Shown here: piece by piece, positions 48,440-59,332 of the stretch
Layout: every line of letters starts with the position of its first letter
How positions within the stretch are numbered: the stretch's first letter is position 1
Assembly: GCA_002918705.1 (NCBI GenBank)
Contig: PQKR01000003.1
Location: 459,977-523,976, forward strand
Source: Escherichia sp. ESNIH1
GTDB taxonomy: Bacteria > Pseudomonadota > Gammaproteobacteria > Enterobacterales > Enterobacteriaceae
DNA: 64,000 nucleotides
Reading direction: 5' to 3'
Position numbers and translations under genes: made by a program
The notes under the pieces: generated by a model
Told to the model about the DNA's origin: nothing
What the model saw: only the letters and a program-made list of their open reading frames with translations
The model's database searches: none

Positions 48440-50545
48440 TCAGTGCGCCCGTTTCGCCTGGGCCACTACCTGCTCAGCATCGGCTGGCATTGGCTCGTAC
48501 GGGGTCTCTTTCGCCGTTGGCTGGCGCTCTTTCAGCGCCGCCAGCGCGGTCTTCAGCGAGTAGACCGCCAGCACCACGACCACCACCATAAAGAAGATGG
48601 TCAGCCCGGCGTCCAGACGGTTATTAAACACCAGCTGGCGCAGCTGTGACTCGGTATACTGGGCCGGAATGCTGCCGCTGTCGATCATCCCCTGGAAGCG
48701 GTTGGCGATCGCCAGGAAGCCAACTTTTACGTCTGGGCTAAAGGCTTTCTGCCAGCCTGCGGTCAGGGTACAGACCAGCAGCCAGGCGGTTGGCAGGAGA
48801 GCAACCCACGCGAAGCGCTGGCGTTTCATCTTGAACAGTACCACCGCGCAGAGCATCAGCGCCATCCCGGCCAGCATCTGGTTGGCGATACCAAACAGCG
48901 GCCAGAGGGTGTTGATCCCGCCAAGCGGATCCACCACCCCCTGATGGAGGAAATAACCCCACGCCAGCACGCAGAGCGCCGTCGCCAGCAGGTTAGCGGG
49001 CAGCGAGTCGGTACGCTTCAGCCCTGGGCTTACCACCCCCAGCAGATCCTGCAGCATAAAGCGCGCCGCACGGGTGCCCGCATCCACTGCCGTGAGGATA
49101 AACAGCGCCTCGAAAAGAATAGCGAAGTGGTACCAGAAGGAGACGTCCATCAGGCCACCCAGCGCGCCGTGAAGGATATAGGCCATCCCCACCGCCAGGG
49201 TCGGTGCGCCGCCCGCACGGGAGATAATGGTCTGCTCGCCCACCTCGTTAGCGATCTGGTTGAGCGTATCCGGGGAGATGCTAAAGCCCCAGCCGCTTAC
49301 CACCTGCGCCGCCGAAGCGACCACGTCAGCCGTACCGGCAGGCGCCAGCACCGCCATCGGGCTGTTCATCGCGAAGTAGACGCCCGGATCGATAATGCAG
49401 GCGGAGACCAGAGCCATGATGGCTACGAAGGACTCCATCAGCATCCCGCCGTAGCCAATCAGGCAGGCCTGGCCCTCGTTGGCCAGCATCTTCGGCGTGG
49501 TGCCGGAGGAGATGAGCGCATGGAAGCCCGACACTGCCCCGCAGGCGATGGTGATAAACAGGAACGGGAAGAGGTTACCGGTCCACACCGGGCCGGTGCC
49601 GTCAACAAACTTGGTCAGGGCAGGCATGGTGAGCGTCGGACGCATAATCAGGATGCCGATCGCCAGACCAATAATGGTGCCGATTTTCAGGAAAGTAGAG
49701 AGGTAGTCGCGCGGGGCCAGCAGGAGCCACACCGGCAGCACCGCTGCGATAAAGCCGTAGCCCACCAGCATCCAGGTCAGCTGCACGCCGGTAAAGTCGA
49801 ACATCGGAGCCCAGGTTGGGCTTTCGGCGACCCAGCCGCCGGAGATAATAGCGAAAATCAGCAGCACGAGGCCGATCACCGAGACTTCACCGATGCGCCC
49901 CGGGCGCAGATAGCGAATATAGATCCCCATGAAAATCGCCAGCGGGATGGTAAAGGCTACGGTGTAGGTCCCCCACGGGCTATGGGTCAGGGCCTTGACC
50001 ACGATCATCGCCAGCACTGCCAGGATGATCACCATGATCATAAAGCAGGCCACCAGCGCGATGACTCCCGCCGTCGGTCCCATCTCCTCTTTCACCAGCT
50101 CACCCAGCGAGCGGCCGTCGCGGCGGGTGGAGACGAAGAGCACCATAAAGTCCTGCACTGCCCCAGCGAGCACCACCCCGGCGAGGATCCAGATCATCCC
50201 CGGCAGGTAGCCCATCTGCGCCGCCAGTACCGGCCCCACCAGCGGCCCCGCCCCAGCGATCGCGGCAAAGTGGTGGCCGAAGAGTACCTTTTTATCCGTT
50301 GGCACGTAGTCCAGCCCGTCGTTATGGCGTACGGCGGGCGTCATGCGGGTCGGATCCACTGCCAGCACGTTGCGGGCGATGTACTGACCATAAAAGCGAT
50401 ACGCAATCAGGTAGATACAGACCGACGCCACCACAATCCAGAGGGCATTGATCTGTTCACCACGGTTAAGCGCAATATAGCCGAGGGCAAAAGCTCCCAC
50501 TACCGCGAGCAATGCCCAAATAAGGTATTTCCCTGAGTTTTGCAT
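48440..50545 (-). CDS. cstA: Carbon-starvation protein CstA, pyruvate/peptide transporter
   Basis: Inner-membrane transporter of 701 residues, the E. coli length, with many hydrophobic helices (e.g. YLIWALLAVVGAFALGYIAL). The family region reads HFAAIAGAGPLVGPVLAAQMGYLPGMIWIL. CstA imports peptides and pyruvate during carbon starvation. A CRP-like site lies 120 bases upstream. A large antisense reading frame across this gene is an artefact of codon bias. Confidence 0.96.
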   Translation of the reverse strand: MQNSGKYLIWALLAVVGAFALGYIALNRGEQINALWIVVASVCIYLIAYRFYGQYIARNVLAVDPTRMTPAVRHNDGLDYVPTDKKVLFGHHFAAIAGAGPLVGPVLAAQMGYLPGMIWILAGVVLAGAVQDFMVLFVSTRRDGRSLGELVKEEMGPTAGVIALVACFMIMVIILAVLAMIVVKALTHSPWGTYTVAFTIPLAIFMGIYIRYLRPGRIGEVSVIGLVLLIFAIISGGWVAESPTWAPMFDFTGVQLTWMLVGYGFIAAVLPVWLLLAPRDYLSTFLKIGTIIGLAIGILIMRPTLTMPALTKFVDGTGPVWTGNLFPFLFITIACGAVSGFHALISSGTTPKMLANEGQACLIGYGGMLMESFVAIMALVSACIIDPGVYFAMNSPMAVLAPAGTADVVASAAQVVSGWGFSISPDTLNQIANEVGEQTIISRAGGAPTLAVGMAYILHGALGGLMDVSFWYHFAILFEALFILTAVDAGTRAARFMLQDLLGVVSPGLKRTDSLPANLLATALCVLAWGYFLHQGVVDPLGGINTLWPLFGIANQMLAGMALMLCAVVLFKMKRQRFAWVALLPTAWLLVCTLTAGWQKAFSPDVKVGFLAIANRFQGMIDSGSIPAQYTESQLRQLVFNNRLDAGLTIFFMVVVVVLAVYSLKTALAALKERQPTAKETPYEPMPADAEQVVAQAKRAH

Positions 50546-50664
50546 AGTCGTTTTCCGTTGGCTGAGGCAGGAAGATGTTACATTTTGTTTCTAGATCAGG
50601 CGGCGGGTTTTAACAACGTTGTTACGTCAGAAAGCAGAGGGGCAACCGGTTATTTACAACACTC

Positions 50665-50680
50665 TGTAATGGAGATCACT
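50665..50680. promoter_or_regulatory. Candidate CRP-binding site upstream of cstA
   Basis: TGTAA, six bases TGGAGA, TCACT: matches the TGTGA-N6-TCACA consensus at 8 of 10 core positions. It is 120-135 bases before cstA, which is cAMP-CRP activated in E. coli. Confidence 0.6.
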
Positions 50681-50708
50681 TATGCGGGATGAAACACGTG
50701 CGGATTTG

Positions 50709-50994
50709 TAGGCCGGGCAAACGCAGTGCCGCCCGGCGTGGCAGCGTCAGCACAGTCATGCCCGGTGGCGCTACGCTTACCGGGCCTACCAACCCGCACG
50801 GTGCCCACCGTAGGCCGGGCAAACGCAGTGCCGCCCGGCATTACAACTTCAGCACAGTCATACCCGGTGGCGCTTCGCTTACGCGGGCCTACCAACCCGC
50901 ACGGTGCCCACCGTAGGCCGGGCAAACGTAGTGCCGCCCGGCGTGGCAGCGTCAGCAGAGTCATACCCGGTGGCGCTACGCTTACCGGGCCTAC
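50709..50994. repeat. BIME array, about 2.8 units of 102-103 bases
   Basis: Units begin at 50709, 50811 and 50914 with taggccgggcaaacg. Each contains a REP pair and ends in the spacer ccaacccgcacggtgcccac, except the last, which stops after cgggcctacac. The units are almost identical, with single-base differences such as gcttacgcggg in the second. The array fills most of the 456-base gap (50546-51001) between cstA and entH; no gene is seen in it. Confidence 0.95.
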
Positions 50995-51001
50995 ACGAGG
51001 G

Positions 51002-52172
<1,171 letters not shown>

Positions 52173-52173
<1 letters not shown>

Positions 52174-53024
52174 TATTTCACCTCGCGGGAGAGCAGCGCC
52201 CACCAGGCGTCGATGGTGGGATTTTTCGCCAGCATGACAAAATCGATATCGCCGTGGACCTTGCGCCAGCGCGCGGCCAGGGCCATCATCCGCACCGAAT
52301 CGAGACCGTAGTCGATCAGGTTCTCATCATCCATCGGCTCGTCGGACTCGTCGAGCAATGGCAGCACCACGGCACGCAGCGCGGCCTTGCTGACCGGCAC
52401 CGGAAGCAGATCCTCGGTCATCACTACCCGTCCAGAGCGTCCGGCCACGTAGTTCAGCGCCATCAGATGCTCGTCGCGGCTGAAATCCGCCAGCGCGTCG
52501 GCCACCATAAACGGCTTGATATCACGCATAAAGGCGTCGGTGGCGGTGGTCATGCAACCGATATGGGCATAGACGCCAGTGATGAGAAGCTGGTTGCGCC
52601 CGCTCTCCTTCAGCATCTGCTCCAGCGGCGAGCGGTGGAAGGCGCTGTAGCGCCACTTCACCAGCACGGTATCGTCCTCGTCCGGGGCCAGGGCGGCAAC
52701 CACCTGCTGCTCTTCCGGCTTGCGGGTCAGGCCCGGCCCCCACATGTCGTTCAGCAGGGCGCGATCTTCATCGCTCTGCTCTTTCGGCTGGGCGGTGTAG
52801 TAGACCGGGATATTATGCTGCTTGCAGAATTCACGCAGGGCGACGATGTTCGCTATCACCTGGGCCATCATCGGGCAGTCTTCGCCCCAGAAGTTGATGA
52901 AATAGTCCTGCATATCATGGATTAACAGCGCGGCGCGCTCGGGTTCAAAGGCCCAGCTGACCTTATTCTGCGGGATCTCGGTGGCCGCAGGCAGCGCGTA
53001 GCCGGTTAATTTTGGGATTGCCAT
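52173..53024 (-). CDS. entB: Bifunctional isochorismatase/aryl carrier protein EntB
   Basis: Two-domain protein of 283 residues (E. coli 285). The N-terminal isochorismatase half shows LIHDMQDYF, VYYTAQPKEQSDEDRALL and the Cys region GVYAHIGCMTTATDAF. The C-terminal aryl carrier protein has DYGLDSVRMM, whose Ser (about residue 243) carries phosphopantetheine and 2,3-dihydroxybenzoate. It is two residues shorter than E. coli in the linker near LLPVPVSK. Confidence 0.97.
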
Positions 53025-53038
53025 ACTTCTCTCCTTTG

Positions 53039-54649
53039 TTACGCCTGAGACCGTTCGGCCAGCCGCAGGCGCAGCTCTCTCTTATCGACCTTGCCGACCG
53101 GCGTCAGCGGCAGCGCATCCACGCACTCCACGCGATCGGGCAGTTTAAATTCAGCGACGCCCTGCTCACGCAGGAAGCGGCGGATCTCCACGGCGCGCAC
53201 CGGCTGGGAGACCACCAGATATGCACAGCTCTTCTCGCCGAGCAGGCTGTCCTCCATGCTTACCAGTGCGGCATGGATAATAGAGGAGTGGCGCAGGAGC
53301 AGGTTCTCGACCTCTTCTGCAGCAATCTTCTCGCCCCCGCGGTTGATCTGATCCTTCTCACGCCCCTGAACGGTGATGTAGCCCTGCTCATCGATAGCGA
53401 TCAGATCCCCGGAGCAGTAAAAACCGTTCTCGTCGAAGGCACTGGCGTTGTGCTGCGGACTGTTGAAATAACCCCGGAAGGTGTAAGGCCCGCGCGTCAT
53501 CAGGCGACCCACCTCGCCGCGCGGAAGCGGATTGCCGTCGGCGTCCGCTACCCACACTTCGTCATCCGGGCACATCGGGCAGCCCTGAGTATTGTTGATG
53601 CGCTCAATGCTGTCATCGAGGCGGGTGTAGTTCACCAGCCCCTCGGCCATGCCGAACACCTGCTGTAACTGACAGCCTATCTCGGCCGGAATGCGTGCGG
53701 CGAGGGTCGCGGAGAGCCGCGCTCCGCCTACTTGCAGCAGCTTGAGAGAGGCCAGCTGGGCGTTGCTGCCCCACTCCTGGATCGCCTGTAGCCAAAGGCT
53801 GACGGCGGGCGGCACCAGCGCGGTGACGTTGATCCGGTGCTTCTCAATCAGCGGGAAGCAGAGGGTGGCGCTGGGATCGGCGGCCAGCACCACGCAGCCT
53901 TCGGCCAGAAAAACACCGAGCGCGCCAGGGGAGCTCATCGGGTAGTTGTGCGCCGCCGGCAGGGCGCAGAGGTAGCGCGTCTGATTATCGAAATGGCAGA
54001 TCTCATTGCTGCGGCGGATGCTGTAGTAGTAGTCGTTATGCGTGCGCGGGATCAGCTTCGGCGTGCCGGTGCTGCCCCCGGAGAGCTGGAAGAAAGCCAC
54101 CTCATCGGCAGGCGTCGGTGCGTTCACCGTGTGTTCCGCTGGACGGTCGATGGCCGCCGTCAGGGCTCGATCGCCGGTCTCATTACGCAGCAGCACGACC
54201 CGCAGCGAGCCGTGCTCCTCTACGAAACCAGTAAGAAACCGATCGTCGTTAAACAGGGGATGATCGCGGTCGGCCACCAGCAGCGCCGGTTTTATCTGGG
54301 CCGCGTAGGCGTTCAGCTCGCTGCGCTGATGGCTGAACAGGGCATTCACCGGCGCAACGCCGATTTTCAGCAGGGCAAAGAGGGTGATGTAGAACTCCGC
54401 CACGTTGCCCAGCTGCACCAGCGCGGTGTCGCCTGCGCGCAGCCCTTTCGCCTGCAGTGAGGCGGCCAGGTTATCCGCCGCCTGATTCAGCTGGCGATAG
54501 CTCAGTTCGCGATCGCCGTCGATCACCGCCAGCGCATCGCTCTGGGCGTGACGGGTCAAAATATCGCTCAGGGGCAGATCCTGCCAGTAGCCTTTCTCAC
54601 GGTAGCGCCGGGCAAATTCATCGGGCCAGCGGGTAAAGGGAATTGTCAT
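53039..54649 (-). CDS. entE: 2,3-dihydroxybenzoate-AMP ligase EntE
   Basis: ANL-superfamily adenylating enzyme of 536 residues, the E. coli length. It activates 2,3-dihydroxybenzoate and loads it onto EntB. Core motifs: [21 protein letters not shown] (A3) and [15 protein letters not shown] (A7/A8), followed by [20 protein letters not shown]. The lysine for thioester formation is near the C terminus (VGKVDKREL). It lies 9 bases after entC. Confidence 0.97.
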   Translation of the reverse strand: MTIPFTRWPDEFARRYREKGYWQDLPLSDILTRHAQSDALAVIDGDRELSYRQLNQAADNLAASLQAKGLRAGDTALVQLGNVAEFYITLFALLKIGVAPVNALFSHQRSELNAYAAQIKPALLVADRDHPLFNDDRFLTGFVEEHGSLRVVLLRNETGDRALTAAIDRPAEHTVNAPTPADEVAFFQLSGGSTGTPKLIPRTHNDYYYSIRRSNEICHFDNQTRYLCALPAAHNYPMSSPGALGVFLAEGCVVLAADPSATLCFPLIEKHRINVTALVPPAVSLWLQAIQEWGSNAQLASLKLLQVGGARLSATLAARIPAEIGCQLQQVFGMAEGLVNYTRLDDSIERINNTQGCPMCPDDEVWVADADGNPLPRGEVGRLMTRGPYTFRGYFNSPQHNASAFDENGFYCSGDLIAIDEQGYITVQGREKDQINRGGEKIAAEEVENLLLRHSSIIHAALVSMEDSLLGEKSCAYLVVSQPVRAVEIRRFLREQGVAEFKLPDRVECVDALPLTPVGKVDKRELRLRLAERSQA

Positions 54650-54658
54650 GACTGCTCC

Positions 54659-55834
54659 TTAATTCAAGCCAAAAACGTTGAGCATGGTGGTGAGTTTTAC
54701 GCCGGTCTCACGCCATTCGGCTTCCGGCGACGAGGCCGGGACGATCCCGGCCCCGGCAAACAGGCGGACCTGATTTTCGTGCAGGCGTGCGCAGCGGATA
54801 GTGACTACCCACTCGCCATTGCCGTCGGCGTCGCACCAGCCAACGATGCCGCCAAACAGATCGCGATTAAATGGCTCCAGTCCGGCAATCAGCTCTTTTG
54901 CGACCTGATGCGGGAAGCCGCTCAACGCTGGGGTCGGATGCAGCAGACAGGCCAGCGTCAGAGCGTTCTCCTCCGCCTGGGCTACCCCCTCAATGGGGGT
55001 TGCCAGATGCCAGAGCGTCGGGGTGTTGACCAGCTGCGGCGAGTCCGGCAGCGTCAGTTCACGGCTGCGGGGGGCCAGCACGGTTTTCATCGCCTGGGTC
55101 ACCAGCTCATGCTCGTGGCGATCTTTCTCCGAGGCCAGCAGCTTGTTGCCCGCCTCGCGGTCCAGCATGTCATCCGGCTGGCGGCGAGCAGAGCCGGCCA
55201 GCGGCAGCGAGCTAAAGTGTGATGCTTCTTTGCGCAGCAGCAGCTCCGGGCTGGCCCCCAGCAGCACGCCACCGTCGGGCAGCGGCACGTGGAAGTTAAA
55301 GCTGGCCGGGTTCTGGGCAATCAGCCGCTCCAGCAGCGCTCCGCCGTCAATGCGTTTGTCGGTGGTGATATCGATCAGGCGCGAAAGCACGACTTTATCC
55401 ACCTGCGGGGTGGCGGTCAGGGCGGCGGCGCGGGCCACCATATCGGTAAAGACCGGGTGCTCGGGGATCGCCTTGCGGGTCAGCACGTTGAGGGCGTCGC
55501 CCCCCTGGAAGTAGCGCGCGGAGTGCTGCTTCGCCGGACGAGAGAAGCTCTCCCAGGCGCGGGGGATAAACAGCGCGGAGGGCTGAGTGGTATCAAACGG
55601 AATAGCGCCCACTACAATCGGCTTCGCGATCCCCTGTTTTTTGGCCTCGCTGAACGCGTGAGCCAGCTTCTGCTGGAACGCGCCGTTGAGATCGTCCCCG
55701 CCGTTAGCCGGTTCGCTGATGCGCATAAAGCAGCCCGATGTGCTGAAGCTGCGATACGGCGACATAAAGAAAAATTGGTCTGATGCCAGCGTGCTCACGG
55801 TAAGCCGAGTCTCCTCCGCCATTGACGAATCCAT
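54659..55834 (-). CDS. entC: Isochorismate synthase EntC
   Basis: Chorismate-using enzyme of 391 residues, first step of 2,3-dihydroxybenzoate synthesis. The active-site region includes SRLIDITTDK, LAGSARRQPDDMLDREAGNKLLASEKDRHEH split over two helices, and LHPTPALSGFPHQVA. It is first in the operon, divergent from fepB. Fur-like sites lie in the 185-base gap (55835-56019). Confidence 0.97.
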   Translation of the reverse strand: MDSSMAEETRLTVSTLASDQFFFMSPYRSFSTSGCFMRISEPANGGDDLNGAFQQKLAHAFSEAKKQGIAKPIVVGAIPFDTTQPSALFIPRAWESFSRPAKQHSARYFQGGDALNVLTRKAIPEHPVFTDMVARAAALTATPQVDKVVLSRLIDITTDKRIDGGALLERLIAQNPASFNFHVPLPDGGVLLGASPELLLRKEASHFSSLPLAGSARRQPDDMLDREAGNKLLASEKDRHEHELVTQAMKTVLAPRSRELTLPDSPQLVNTPTLWHLATPIEGVAQAEENALTLACLLHPTPALSGFPHQVAKELIAGLEPFNRDLFGGIVGWCDADGNGEWVVTIRCARLHENQVRLFAGAGIVPASSPEAEWRETGVKLTTMLNVFGLN

Positions 55835-55862
55835 ATCCTTCTCCGAAAACGATAAAAGTAGT

Positions 55863-55881
55863 AAGAATTATTATCATTTAT
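55863..55881. promoter_or_regulatory. Candidate Fur box near entC
   Basis: On the minus strand the nine-base core AATGATAAT is intact, and 13 of 19 positions match GATAATGATAATCATTATC. It is 29-47 bases before the entC start, in the position expected for iron repression. Confidence 0.7.
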
Positions 55882-55977
55882 ATTTTGGTCGGTAAGCTAA
55901 GAGTTATCCCGAGCGATGTCAACCTCAGAGGGCGCAGTTTTGTGCGGCTAAAAACTTGCATCCGGCGGCGCAATGAT

Positions 55978-55996
55978 GAAAATGAGAAGCATTAGC
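55978..55996. promoter_or_regulatory. Candidate Fur box near fepB
   Basis: GAAAATGAGAAGCATTAGC matches the 19-base Fur consensus at 15 positions. It lies 24 bases before the chosen fepB start, so it covers the fepB promoter; the entC box is on the far side of the gap. Confidence 0.75.
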
Positions 55997-56019
55997 CACA
56001 CAATAACAGGATGCACGCC

Positions 56020-56979
56020 GTGAGATTCTCCCCCCTTTCGCTTAGATCCCTGCTAACGCTGGGCCTTTTAGTTTTAGGAATTTCTGTAGCCCAGGCCGCT
56101 GAGTGGCCCCGACAGGTTACCGACAGCCGGGGCGTGCATACGCTCGATCATAAACCCCTGCGCATTGTCTCCACCAGCGTCACCCTCACCGGCTCGCTGC
56201 TGGCGATTGACGCCCCGGTGGTGGCCAGCGGCGCAACCGCACCGAACAACCGCGTTGCCGACGAGAACGGCTTTCTGCGTCAGTGGGGCGAGATCGCTAA
56301 GGCGCGCAAGCTGACCCGGCTCTATATTGGCGAGCCGAACGCCGAGGCCGTCGCTGCTCAAATGCCGGATCTGATCCTGATCAGCGCGACCGGGGGCGAC
56401 TCCGCGCTAGCACTCTACGATCAGCTCTCGGCCATTGCCCCGACGCTGATCATCAACTATGACGATAAGAGCTGGCAGACGCTGCTCACCCAGCTCGGGG
56501 AGATCACCGGCCAGGAGCAGCAGGCCAAAGCCCGGATTAGCGATTTTAATCAGCAGCTGGCGAAGGTGAAACAGCAGATGACCCTAACCCCGCAGCCGGT
56601 AAGCGCCCTGGTCTATAACCCGGCGGCGCACAGCGCCAACCTGTGGACGGCTGATTCGGCCCAGGGGCAGCTGCTCTCGCAGCTGGGCTTTACCCTTGCC
56701 GCGCTGCCTGACGGGCTGCACGCCAGCCAGAGCCAGGGCAAGCGGCACGATATCGTCCAGCTGGGCGGGGAAAATCTTGCCGCCGGACTGAATGGCGAAG
56801 CGCTGTTCCTCTTTGCGGGCAATGAGAAAGACGCCGAGGCTATCTATGCCAACCCGCTGCTGAGCCATCTCAGCGCGGTGCAGAACAAACGCGTCTACGC
56901 CCTTGGCACCGAAACCTTCCGCCTCGACTACTACAGCGCCACGCTGCTGCTTAAGCGCTTCGCCACGCTGTTTAGTTAG
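56020..56979 (+). CDS. fepB: Ferric enterobactin periplasmic binding protein FepB
   Basis: Periplasmic type III binding protein of 319 residues that hands ferric enterobactin from FepA to FepDG. The signal peptide ([19 protein letters not shown]) is followed by [14 protein letters not shown], and the chain matches E. coli FepB through [13 protein letters not shown] and [15 protein letters not shown] 56020 has AGGA 8 bases upstream; an ATG at 56011 is an alternative but would overlap that site. Its end overlaps convergent entS by 8 bases. Confidence 0.95.
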   Translation: MRFSPLSLRSLLTLGLLVLGISVAQAAEWPRQVTDSRGVHTLDHKPLRIVSTSVTLTGSLLAIDAPVVASGATAPNNRVADENGFLRQWGEIAKARKLTRLYIGEPNAEAVAAQMPDLILISATGGDSALALYDQLSAIAPTLIINYDDKSWQTLLTQLGEITGQEQQAKARISDFNQQLAKVKQQMTLTPQPVSALVYNPAAHSANLWTADSAQGQLLSQLGFTLAALPDGLHASQSQGKRHDIVQLGGENLAAGLNGEALFLFAGNEKDAEAIYANPLLSHLSAVQNKRVYALGTETFRLDYYSATLLLKRFATLFS

Positions 56980-58213
56980 CGCCTGCCGGTGGGCTCTGGT
57001 GGAAACGCCGCAGCTCACCGAGAAGCAGGATCAGTACTGCCCCCGTCACCGCCAGCACCGCCCCGCCGACGCTGGCCGAGGCGGCGGGCGTCATCGCCAC
57101 GCTCATCCCACCCAGCAGCGCCGCGCCTATTGCATCCCCGGTAACGTTCTGCGCCGTCCACAGGCCGTTGATCCTGCCCAGCATCGCCTCCGGCGTCTGG
57201 GTTTGCAGCAGCGTGTACTGGAGCAACGAGCTGATGGCGCTGAGCCAGCCCGCCAGGGCAAGGAAGAGTACGCCCAGCGGCCAGATTGGCATCAGGCTAA
57301 ACAGGGCGATGGCGACAAAGGCCCCGAGGGTAGAGAAGAGGATAATCGCCCCGGGACGCGGACGCTGGACCAGGTTGCCGCTGGTGAGCGCCCCCAGCGC
57401 GGCACCGAGCGGCAGGGCCGCGTAGAGGATGCCGATCTCGGCGGCTGACATCTGCCAGTGGATCGCCAGCGCCGGATAGAGAACGCGCACGGCACTAGCC
57501 ATCGTCAGCAGGCCGCCCAGCAGGGCGATGCCGCCGATCAGCGGGCTGTGCAGCAGGAAGCGAAACGCCGCCAGCAGCGATTTTAGGGGATGTTCACGCG
57601 GCTGGGGCGGCGGAGGCAGCTGCGGCAGGCGCAGCAGGGTCAGGGTCGTAATAAAGGTCCCTGCCGCCGCCAGGGCATAGTTCCACACCACGCCCCCGGA
57701 GGCGAGGAGCAGGCCACCAAGCATTGGCGAGATAACCGATCCGAGGCGCACGGTAAGCATGGTGATGGCCCCGGCCTGCATCAGGTTCTCTCGCCCTACC
57801 AGCGCCGGGGTCGCCGCCAGCAGCGCCGTCACCCCCAGCGCGCCGAAAAAGCCGTCCCACAGGCCGAGTAGATAGATCGCCAGTAGCGAGGGCTCAGGCA
57901 GGGCAGCATTGAGGCAGAGACCAATAAAGCCGATACCGCAGGTGCCGCGCGCCAGCAGGATCAGGCGCTTGCGCTCGTAGCGGTCCGCCAGCACGCCGCC
58001 GACCATCAGACCAACAAACATCGCCCCGCCGGTAAGGGTCACCGCCAGCCCCACCAGCCAGCTGGAGTGGGTCATGGCCTGGATCTGCACCGGCACGGCG
58101 ACGCCGAGCAGGCCCAGCGACACAATGGAGATAAAACGGGCAATAAAAACAGCGCGAAACGCGGGATGGGTTCTCAACAGGCTGACGTTGATCAGCCAGG
58201 ATTGTCGGGTCAT
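56972..58213 (-). CDS. entS: Enterobactin exporter EntS (MFS)
   Basis: Inner-membrane major-facilitator exporter of 413 residues (E. coli 416), about twelve helices. MFS landmarks are [21 protein letters not shown] between helices 2 and 3, and [14 protein letters not shown]. It moves enterobactin to the periplasm, from which TolC releases it. The start at 58213 ([22 protein letters not shown]) has AAGG 7 bases upstream; an in-frame ATG at 58258 adds 15 non-family residues. It is divergent from fepD and shares a Fur-box region. Confidence 0.95.
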   Translation of the reverse strand: MTRQSWLINVSLLRTHPAFRAVFIARFISIVSLGLLGVAVPVQIQAMTHSSWLVGLAVTLTGGAMFVGLMVGGVLADRYERKRLILLARGTCGIGFIGLCLNAALPEPSLLAIYLLGLWDGFFGALGVTALLAATPALVGRENLMQAGAITMLTVRLGSVISPMLGGLLLASGGVVWNYALAAAGTFITTLTLLRLPQLPPPPQPREHPLKSLLAAFRFLLHSPLIGGIALLGGLLTMASAVRVLYPALAIHWQMSAAEIGILYAALPLGAALGALTSGNLVQRPRPGAIILFSTLGAFVAIALFSLMPIWPLGVLFLALAGWLSAISSLLQYTLLQTQTPEAMLGRINGLWTAQNVTGDAIGAALLGGMSVAMTPAASASVGGAVLAVTGAVLILLLGELRRFHQSPPAGAN

Positions 58214-58282
58214 TACAGTGCCTTGTGCGAACTTTTGATACCAGTTTTCAAGCCGCACATGCTAACATACCGCAATAAGATC

Positions 58283-58307
58283 GATAACGATAATTACTAT
58301 CATTATC
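58283..58307. promoter_or_regulatory. Overlapping Fur boxes between entS and fepD
   Basis: Two overlapping 19-mers, GATAACGATAATTACTATC (58283-58301) and GATAATTACTATCATTATC (58289-58307), each match the Fur consensus at 16 of 19 positions, offset by six bases as is typical of paired Fur dimers. Confidence 0.9.
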
Positions 58308-58324
58308 ACGTCAGGGACGTTGTT

Positions 58325-59332
58325 ATGTCGCTTTCCGTTAATCCGGCGCGCCCGTGGGCCGTGGGCGGATTATTGCTACTGCTGCTGGTTGCAGGCGTGC
58401 TTAGCCTGCTGATCGGGGCCAAGCCGCTGCCCCTCTCCGTTGTGATGGATGCCCTCTCCGGCACCTGCCAAAGCGCCGACTGCACGATTGTGCTTGATGC
58501 CCGCCTGCCGCGTACGCTGGCTGGCCTGCTGGTTGGCGGCGCGCTGGGTCTCGCGGGAGCGCTGATGCAGACCCTGACCCGTAATCCCCTTGCCGATCCC
58601 GGCCTGCTCGGCGTTAACGCTGGGGCAAGCTTTGCCATCGTGCTCGGCGCGGCGCTGCTGGGCATCACCTCCCCCGGCGAGCAGCTAGGGCTGGCCTTCT
58701 GCGGTGCGCTGGCAGCCTCGCTGGTAGTAGCGTTTACCGGCAGCGCGGGCGGCGGACAGCTGAGTCCGGTGCGCCTCACCCTGGCGGGGGTTGCGCTGGC
58801 GGCGGTGCTGGAGGGTCTCTCCAGCGGCATCTCGCTACTTAACCCGGACGTCTATGACCAGCTGCGCTTCTGGCAGGCGGGCTCTCTCGACGTGCGTACC
58901 CTGCACACGCTGCGTATCGTGTTGATTCCGGTGCTAATAGCGGGGGCGATTGCGCTCATGCTGAGTCGGGCGCTAAACAGCCTGAGCCTCGGCAGCGATA
59001 CCGCCACCGCGCTCGGCAGCAGGGTCGCCCGCACCCAGCTGCTGGGCCTGTTGGCTATCACCGTTCTGTGCGCCAGCGCCACCGCCGTCTCGGGTCCCAT
59101 CGCCTTTATTGGCCTGATGATGCCGCATATGGCGCGTTGGCTGGTGGGGGCCGACCACCGCTGGTCTCTGCCGGTGACCCTTCTTGCTACCCCTGCCCTG
59201 CTGCTGTTTGCCGATATCATTGGCAGGCTGATCGTGCCGGGTGAGCTGCGCGTATCGGTGGTGAGCGCCTTTATCGGTGCGCCGGTATTGATCTTTCTGG
59301 TGCGTCGTCACCGTCGGGGAGGTGCGCTGTGA
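58325..59332 (+). CDS. fepD: Ferric enterobactin ABC transporter permease FepD
   Basis: Membrane permease of 335 residues of the FecCD/BtuC type. It pairs with FepG. Family stretches: DARLPRTLAGLLVGGALGLAGALMQ, LADPGLLGVNAGASFAIVLG, and the C-terminal cytoplasmic GADHRWSLPVTLLATPALLL. ATG 58325 (MSLSVNPARP) is taken for AGGGA 7 bases upstream and the E. coli length (334); the frame is open much farther back, without family sequence. It overlaps fepG by four bases. Confidence 0.96.
   Translation: MSLSVNPARPWAVGGLLLLLLVAGVLSLLIGAKPLPLSVVMDALSGTCQSADCTIVLDARLPRTLAGLLVGGALGLAGALMQTLTRNPLADPGLLGVNAGASFAIVLGAALLGITSPGEQLGLAFCGALAASLVVAFTGSAGGGQLSPVRLTLAGVALAAVLEGLSSGISLLNPDVYDQLRFWQAGSLDVRTLHTLRIVLIPVLIAGAIALMLSRALNSLSLGSDTATALGSRVARTQLLGLLAITVLCASATAVSGPIAFIGLMMPHMARWLVGADHRWSLPVTLLATPALLLFADIIGRLIVPGELRVSVVSAFIGAPVLIFLVRRHRRGGAL

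Noticed and set aside
48944..50536. 530-codon open frame antisense to cstA
   Set aside because: High-GC codon bias of the sense gene produces long antisense frames; the translation is low-complexity H/Q/R-rich with no motif.
50709..50994. CRISPR-like array
   Set aside because: The repeats are long REP pairs with near-identical spacers and no cas genes nearby, so this is a BIME array.
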